From: Colwellia psychrerythraea
GTDB lineage: Bacteria; Pseudomonadota; Gammaproteobacteria; Enterobacterales; Alteromonadaceae
Reading direction: 5' to 3'
NCBI RefSeq assembly: GCF_000764225.1
Contig: NZ_JQED01000029.1
Span: 1-64,000, forward strand
Length of the DNA stretch: 64,000 nucleotides
Shown here: positions 59,191 through 64,000 of the stretch, piece after piece
Position numbering within the stretch: position 1 is the first letter of the stretch
Layout of the letters: each line of letters opens with the position of its first letter
Notes under the pieces: model-generated
Told to the model about the DNA's origin: nothing
What the model saw: the letters and a program-made list of their open reading frames with translations, nothing else
Database searches by the model: none
Program-made: the position numbers and the translations under genes

Positions 59191-59450
59191 CTAAAAAAGT
59201 CTTTGCAAAAACAGTCGATTTAAATTGTCACTTAACCAAGCTAAACAGCCTTTATCGTTTATAAAAAAGACAAAAACGGCTAACTAAAAATTAAGCGCCG
59301 CATTTTATACCATAAAAAAGATTATTTTGCGAGACAAAAATGATTTATCATCTAATGTCGATTTATAGTGGGATAATCTGACAAGGCAAGTTAAAATCAG
59401 CTGATATTTAAAGTCTTTGATCAAAATCATCAACATTTATAGAGTAAGTA

Positions 59451-60071
59451 ATGGCAGCAGAATTATTTTTCATTTATGACAGTCACTGTCCTTGGAGTTA
59501 TGCTACAACTCCTTTAGTGAATGCGGTAAACCAATCATTACCCGAAGTATCTCTGAACTTATGGCACTGTGCCTACTTTTCAGATGCCGACGGCGAAAAT
59601 ACAATCACTAAGCAACAAATACTACAAGTTAAAGAGTTATCTTCAGTGAGTTTTTCTCCTGATTATATGGCCAAATTATCACTTGGTAAAGATTCGACCC
59701 TTTGTGCAAACTTAATGACTTGGGCTGTAGGTAAAACACCTGAACTAGCATTACAGTTATTAAATGCCCTGCAAGCAGCTCACTTTTCAGCAGGTAACGC
59801 GCTCAGTGAGCAAGCTGAAATAGAAGACATCATCGAAGCATTCAAACTTTCTGTTCCAGCCAAGGTCTTTAATAAAACTAAATTAACAACTGATGCTGCC
59901 GCTCAAGTACATGAGATTTCTGCACTTCAAGAAATAATAGGCACTCAAGCAATACCCGCTTTATTACTTGCCATAGATGATAATCTTATTTTGCTTAACC
60001 ACAACTTTTACTTACAAGAACCAAGTGCCATCATTGATGCGATAAAATTAGAGTTAAATAATCACGGTTAA
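59451..60071 (+). CDS. DsbA/thioredoxin-fold protein with CPWS motif
   Basis: 206 residues with a thioredoxin-like fold of the DsbA/FrnE type. The N-terminal strand LFFIYDSHCPWSYA holds a CPWS motif in place of CxxC, and a cis-proline loop is seen in GTQAIPALLL. It has no signal peptide, so it is cytoplasmic. With one active-site cysteine it would be monothiol or glutathione-dependent rather than an oxidase. The function is unknown. It lies alone between rpsB (divergent) and map. Confidence 0.8.
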   Translation: MAAELFFIYDSHCPWSYATTPLVNAVNQSLPEVSLNLWHCAYFSDADGENTITKQQILQVKELSSVSFSPDYMAKLSLGKDSTLCANLMTWAVGKTPELALQLLNALQAAHFSAGNALSEQAEIEDIIEAFKLSVPAKVFNKTKLTTDAAAQVHEISALQEIIGTQAIPALLLAIDDNLILLNHNFYLQEPSAIIDAIKLELNNHG

Positions 60072-60182
60072 CTTGCTATCTTATTGGCAAGTTATTCATC
60101 TAATACGATGGAATTACAATTAATTGAAAGCTTAGTCGCAATGTTACTGCTGCTAGCGCAAACTTAAAAGAGAAAGAACAAG

Positions 60183-60971
60183 ATGGCCATCACCATAAAA
60201 AGCCAAGATGAAATAGCAAAAATGCGTATTGCTGGACAGTTAGCTGCAGACGTTTTAGAAATGATAGCTCCACATGTAAAAGCCGGCATAAGTACTGATG
60301 AGCTTAATACCTTATGTGCTGACTATACTGAAAAGGTGCAAAACGCGATATCCGCCCCACTTAATTATCATCATTTTCCAAAGTCTATCTGTACTTCAGT
60401 AAATCATGTCGTTTGTCATGGTATACCTGATGACTCAGTATTAGCCGATGGTGATATTATTAATATTGATATAACCGTAATTAAAGATGGTTATCATGGT
60501 GATACTAGTAAAATGTTTATTATTGGTGAAGCTTCAGCTGAAGATAATCGTTTATGTCGTATTACCCAAGAGTCACTCTATTTAGCACTTAAAAAAGTAA
60601 AACCGGGCGCCACATTTGGTGAAATTGGGGCAACAATACAAAAGTTCATTAAAAAGTCGGGGCGTTACTCTATTGTTAAAGATTACTGTGGTCATGGGAT
60701 TGGTAAAGAGTTTCATGAAGAACCACAAATTATGCACTACAAAAACAATGACAAAACTAAAATGGAAGTAGGCATGTGTTTTACCATTGAACCTATGGTA
60801 AATCTCGGCCGCGCTGGCACTGTTTTAGATAAAACAGATAATTGGACTGTTTATACTGTCGATGGTAAAAGATCTGCACAGTGGGAACACACCATTGTCG
60901 TTACTAAGACAGGTTGTGAGATTTTAACATTACGTAAAGAAGAAACAATTGCGCGTATATTACATAATTAG
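60183..60971 (+). CDS. map: Methionine aminopeptidase, type I
   Basis: 262 residues (E. coli 264). The five metal ligands are visible: Asp in DIINIDITV, Asp in GYHGDTSKMF, His in CGHGIGKEFHEEP, Glu in FTIEPMV and Glu in SAQWEHTIVV. It removes the initiator methionine from nascent proteins. It lies next to the rpsB region on the opposite strand, as in E. coli. Confidence 0.97.
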   Translation: MAITIKSQDEIAKMRIAGQLAADVLEMIAPHVKAGISTDELNTLCADYTEKVQNAISAPLNYHHFPKSICTSVNHVVCHGIPDDSVLADGDIINIDITVIKDGYHGDTSKMFIIGEASAEDNRLCRITQESLYLALKKVKPGATFGEIGATIQKFIKKSGRYSIVKDYCGHGIGKEFHEEPQIMHYKNNDKTKMEVGMCFTIEPMVNLGRAGTVLDKTDNWTVYTVDGKRSAQWEHTIVVTKTGCEILTLRKEETIARILHN

Positions 60972-61017
60972 TATCGATTCCCGTGACTAATCTAGTTGCA
61001 AAAATTTCATCGGAATT

Positions 61018-61096
61018 AAATCTATTGTATATAAAGGCTATATACATAACCCTTTATGACTGGGTTATTTATCGCAATAGATATAGATTTTTTTCC
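61018..61096 (+). other. Three-stem junction structure after map
   Basis: Closing stem ATCTATTG (61020-61027) with CAATAGAT (61075-61082). Inside are stem TATAT/ATATA (61028-61032, 61040-61044) and stem ATAACCC/GGGTTAT (61046-61052, 61062-61068). A run of seven Ts follows at 61088-61094. All stems are perfectly paired. It could be an elaborate map terminator or a leader of glnD. The rest of the 307-base gap contains a possible glnD -10 TATAAA at 61199-61204. Confidence 0.6.
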
Positions 61097-61278
61097 TTTG
61101 ATAAAGCGTTTAGGTAACACGTCTTCATCTTCACTGTGTTTGATAATAGAATAATCATTCGTTCATCACAGTGTGTTAAAGTGAAGTGATAAAAGCCCTA
61201 TAAAATATGCACATGGATTATTGTTAGGTAAAAATATTTCGACACACAGATTATTCGCTATAGATAAAAGGTAAGCTC

Positions 61279-63915
61279 TTGACTAGTCATCCCGTATCCG
61301 TACATATAGTTCCGCCACACTTCATTGATAAGTTAGCCATCAGTGCTGACTTTTTATCTACCCGAGATATCTGCCAATTAAGCCAATCTTTTAACACCTG
61401 GTTAAAAGACGTTTTTATTGATAACGATATAAATGATTTACTCTCTGCACGAGCTGTTTTTGTTGATGCTATCTTGAAGAAACTTTGGTGCCAGCATCAC
61501 CTTGATGAGTTTCAAATCACTTTAATTGCTGTAGGCGGATATGGCCGGGGTGAATTACACCCTCAATCTGATGTTGATATATTATTATTGACACAAGAAG
61601 AAGTAGATCTTGAACTTGAAGAGAAAATATCTAGCTTTATTACTCAACTTTGGGACATTAAACTTGATATTGGCCATAGCGTTCGCTCCATTAAAGAGTG
61701 TTTAAAACAAGCGGTCAATGAAGTAACCGTAGCCACAAATTTGATGGAAATGCGGCAAATAACCGGAAACGAAACACTTACCCAGCAGTTAACACCTTTA
61801 TTAAGTGAAGATGTCTTTTGGACCTCTGAGAAGTTCTTTATTGCTAAATGCAAAGAACAAGAAGATAGGCACCAACAGTACCGAGGCGCAGCATATACGC
61901 TTGAGCCTAATTTAAAAGCAAACCCTGGCGGTTTACGTGATATTCAAACCATCGCTTGGGTAGCTAAACGCCACTTTTCAGCTGACTCCTTGGAAGAATT
62001 GGTAGAGCATAACTATCTCTACCCAAATGAATTTTTTGAATTGTTAGAGTCGCAAGATTATTTATGGCGTATGCGTTTTGCCTTGCATTTCGTTGCTGGC
62101 CGTAGCGAAAACCGACTTTTATTTGATTATCAAGCTGATGTTGCAAAAATGATGGGCTTTGGTGATGAAGGCAAAGCGCCAGTAGAACGAATGATGAAAC
62201 GTTTCTTTCGTATCATTGCCCGCGTTACAGAATTAAATACCATGCTGTTGCAGCATTTTGAGCAGGCTATTATTAAAAAGCCTGAACTGAGCAGTATTAG
62301 TATTATTAACCAAGATTTTGAGCTGGTTGATAAACTAATCAATACCAGAAATGATCGTATATTTATGCGACCAGTCAAAATGATTGAAATGTTTTTAATC
62401 ATTGCTCAAGAACCTGGTATTAAAGGTATACACTCACATACAATGCGACTATTGCGTAACGCGCGTAGACGACTAATTTCCGGGTTAATTGACTATGCTG
62501 AGTGTCGTCGAATGTTTATGGCTATTATTCGTCATCCGCGTGGTTTAGGACTAGCATTAACCTTGATGCACCGACATAGCATAATAAGTTCATACCTACC
62601 GCTATGGCGCAATATTGCGGGCCAAATGCAATTTGATCTATTTCATGCCTACTCAGTAGATGAACATAGCTATCGCGTCATCAAAAATTTACATCAATTT
62701 AGTCAAAAAGAACATAACCACAAATTCCCATTGTGTAGCAAAATAGTACAAAAAATTCGTAAACCCGAAGTACTTTACCTAGCAGGATTTTTCCATGATA
62801 TTGGTAAAGGTCGTGGTGGTGATCATGCTAAATTAGGAGCGGTTGATGCGTTAACTTTCTGTATGTCACATCAATTAAGCAAACATGATAGTAATATGGT
62901 GGCCTGGCTTGTTGAACACCACTTATTAATGTCTGTTACCGCCCAACGTCGTGATATTAACGATGAAAATGTTATCAGAACTTTTGGCGAAATAGTACGA
63001 GATGAAGCCCATTTAAATTACCTCTATTGTTTAACAGTTGCCGACATGCGTGGTACCAATGAAAGCCTCTGGAATAATTGGAAAGCCAATCTACTTGAAG
63101 AGCTCTACTTTAATACCTTAAGTGCTTTTAGACATGGCTTAGAAAAACCCGTAGAAGTTCGTTCTAAAATCCGAGAAAATCAACAACAAGCTTTAAGTTT
63201 ACTTAGCAAAAATAATGTTAATGAGCAAAGTATTAAAGCGTTATGGCGTGAATTTAGAATTGACTATTTTTTACGTTATTCACCTGAGCAAATCGCTCGG
63301 CAATGTGAAAACATTATCGAACACAACAGAGAGAAGCCATTAGTATTAATTAGCCCTATTCCTTATAGAGGTGGTACAGAAGTTTTTATTTTTACCAAAG
63401 AAAAGAATAATACTTTCGCCAATACCGTTTCATTTTTGGTCACAAAAAAGCTGTCCATCCATGATGCAAAAATTATCACAACGAAAACGGGGTACACGGT
63501 AAATACCTTTGTTGTGCTCGACAGCCGTAATAAGCCGTTAAGAGAACGTTTCTATACCAAGGAAATGAGTCAAACCTTAGTTGATAGACTGCAGCAAATA
63601 GATATTTGTGATCTTCCTGAGCCTAAATTAGCGAGACACATGAAAAAATTTAAGGTACCGCTACGCGTTAACTTTATTAAAATTCATGCGAAAAATAGAA
63701 CCATGATAGAAATAATAGCCTTAGATAGACCGGGATTATTATCCAATATTAGCCAAGTTTTTCTAGAGGCAAAGGTTAATATCCACTCAGCAAAGATAAC
63801 TACCTTTGGTGAAAAGGCTGATGATGTTTTTACCATTTCTACCGAAAAAGATGATGCACTAACCAACGAAGAGCAAGAGGCTTTAGCCCTGCGGTTAACG
63901 CAAGAAATTGATTGA
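61279..63915 (+). CDS. glnD: [Protein-PII] uridylyltransferase / uridylyl-removing enzyme
   Basis: 878 residues (E. coli 890). The nucleotidyltransferase domain has [19 protein letters not shown] near residues 92-110. The HD hydrolase domain has [17 protein letters not shown] near 511. Two C-terminal ACT domains bind glutamine, the last beginning near 810 ([13 protein letters not shown]). It uridylylates PII when nitrogen is short and removes UMP when glutamine is high. The start is TTG at 61279, seven bases after AAAAGG. Confidence 0.96.
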   Translation: MTSHPVSVHIVPPHFIDKLAISADFLSTRDICQLSQSFNTWLKDVFIDNDINDLLSARAVFVDAILKKLWCQHHLDEFQITLIAVGGYGRGELHPQSDVDILLLTQEEVDLELEEKISSFITQLWDIKLDIGHSVRSIKECLKQAVNEVTVATNLMEMRQITGNETLTQQLTPLLSEDVFWTSEKFFIAKCKEQEDRHQQYRGAAYTLEPNLKANPGGLRDIQTIAWVAKRHFSADSLEELVEHNYLYPNEFFELLESQDYLWRMRFALHFVAGRSENRLLFDYQADVAKMMGFGDEGKAPVERMMKRFFRIIARVTELNTMLLQHFEQAIIKKPELSSISIINQDFELVDKLINTRNDRIFMRPVKMIEMFLIIAQEPGIKGIHSHTMRLLRNARRRLISGLIDYAECRRMFMAIIRHPRGLGLALTLMHRHSIISSYLPLWRNIAGQMQFDLFHAYSVDEHSYRVIKNLHQFSQKEHNHKFPLCSKIVQKIRKPEVLYLAGFFHDIGKGRGGDHAKLGAVDALTFCMSHQLSKHDSNMVAWLVEHHLLMSVTAQRRDINDENVIRTFGEIVRDEAHLNYLYCLTVADMRGTNESLWNNWKANLLEELYFNTLSAFRHGLEKPVEVRSKIRENQQQALSLLSKNNVNEQSIKALWREFRIDYFLRYSPEQIARQCENIIEHNREKPLVLISPIPYRGGTEVFIFTKEKNNTFANTVSFLVTKKLSIHDAKIITTKTGYTVNTFVVLDSRNKPLRERFYTKEMSQTLVDRLQQIDICDLPEPKLARHMKKFKVPLRVNFIKIHAKNRTMIEIIALDRPGLLSNISQVFLEAKVNIHSAKITTFGEKADDVFTISTEKDDALTNEEQEALALRLTQEID

Positions 63916-63963
63916 TTAACACACAGTCTTATAACATTTATAAATTTCAAATAGGAACACCTA

Positions 63964-64000
63964 ATGACAGATTTAAAACATTTAGCCAGCGTAATTGAGC
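63964..64000 (+). CDS. dapD: Tetrahydrodipicolinate N-succinyltransferase, N-terminal fragment
   Basis: Only the first 12 codons are in the window (MTDLKHLASVIE), preceded by an AGGA ribosome-binding site. The residues fit the start of DapD, and dapD follows glnD in E. coli and related genomes. The identification rests mostly on gene order. DapD acts in lysine and diaminopimelate synthesis. Confidence 0.65.
   Translation, partial: MTDLKHLASVIE

Overview
The window looks like a chromosomal segment of a low-GC marine gammaproteobacterium of the Alteromonadales, most plausibly Colwellia or a close relative. This rests on the 5' end of a 16S rRNA gene at the left edge, the AT-rich sequence, the gammaproteobacterial gene orders (fldA-fur, seqA beside ybfF, the rpsB-to-accA block, map-glnD-dapD) and Shewanella/Colwellia-style LiuR and PsrA regulators. 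Genus assignment is inference.

Left part (1-13.7 kb). The start of a ribosomal RNA operon reads leftward and has two sigma-70 promoters and a boxA. It is followed by an acyl-CoA catabolism region: a short-chain dehydrogenase, a 3-hydroxyisobutyryl-CoA hydrolase-type protein, an acetoacetyl-CoA thiolase, and the leucine/isovalerate operon liuR-liuA-liuB-liuC-liuD-liuE plus a succinyl-CoA:3-oxoacid CoA-transferase pair. Together these take isovaleryl-CoA to HMG-CoA, acetoacetate and acetyl-CoA. A perfect LiuR-type palindrome lies in the liuR promoter. Close relatives precede the thiolase gene and the branched-chain 2-oxoacid dehydrogenase operon (bkdA1-bkdA2-bkdB) at 25.6-29.1 kb, so the two clusters are probably co-regulated.

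Middle part (13.7-37 kb). A class I c-di-GMP riboswitch precedes a small secreted DUF3718 protein. Then come a patatin phospholipase, a KefB-type antiporter, a GGDEF diguanylate cyclase, a DEAD-box helicase with a cysteine-rich partner of unknown function, and the fatty-acid regulator psrA with its own operator. Between psrA and a periplasmic M2 (ACE-like) peptidase lies the most unusual object: four tandem copies of a roughly 255-bp non-coding unit. Each unit has a palindrome, a hairpin whose pairing is largely kept despite sequence change, and a perfect intrinsic terminator. This is a candidate tandem small-RNA array. After bkd come pgm, seqA, ybfF, a DUF2788 membrane protein, ybfE, fldA, fur, a PhnA-domain protein and sstT.

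Right part (37-64 kb). This is the conserved envelope, replication and translation block on the minus strand (transcribed right to left): rpsB, tsf, pyrH, frr, uppS, cdsA, dxr, rseP, bamA, skp, lpxD, fabZ, lpxA, lpxB, rnhB, dnaE, accA, tilS. On the plus strand are a thioredoxin-fold protein, map, glnD and the first codons of dapD. Several terminators and RNA hairpins divide this block, and six of its genes start with GTG or TTG. No insertion sequences, prophage genes, tRNAs or CRISPR arrays were seen.
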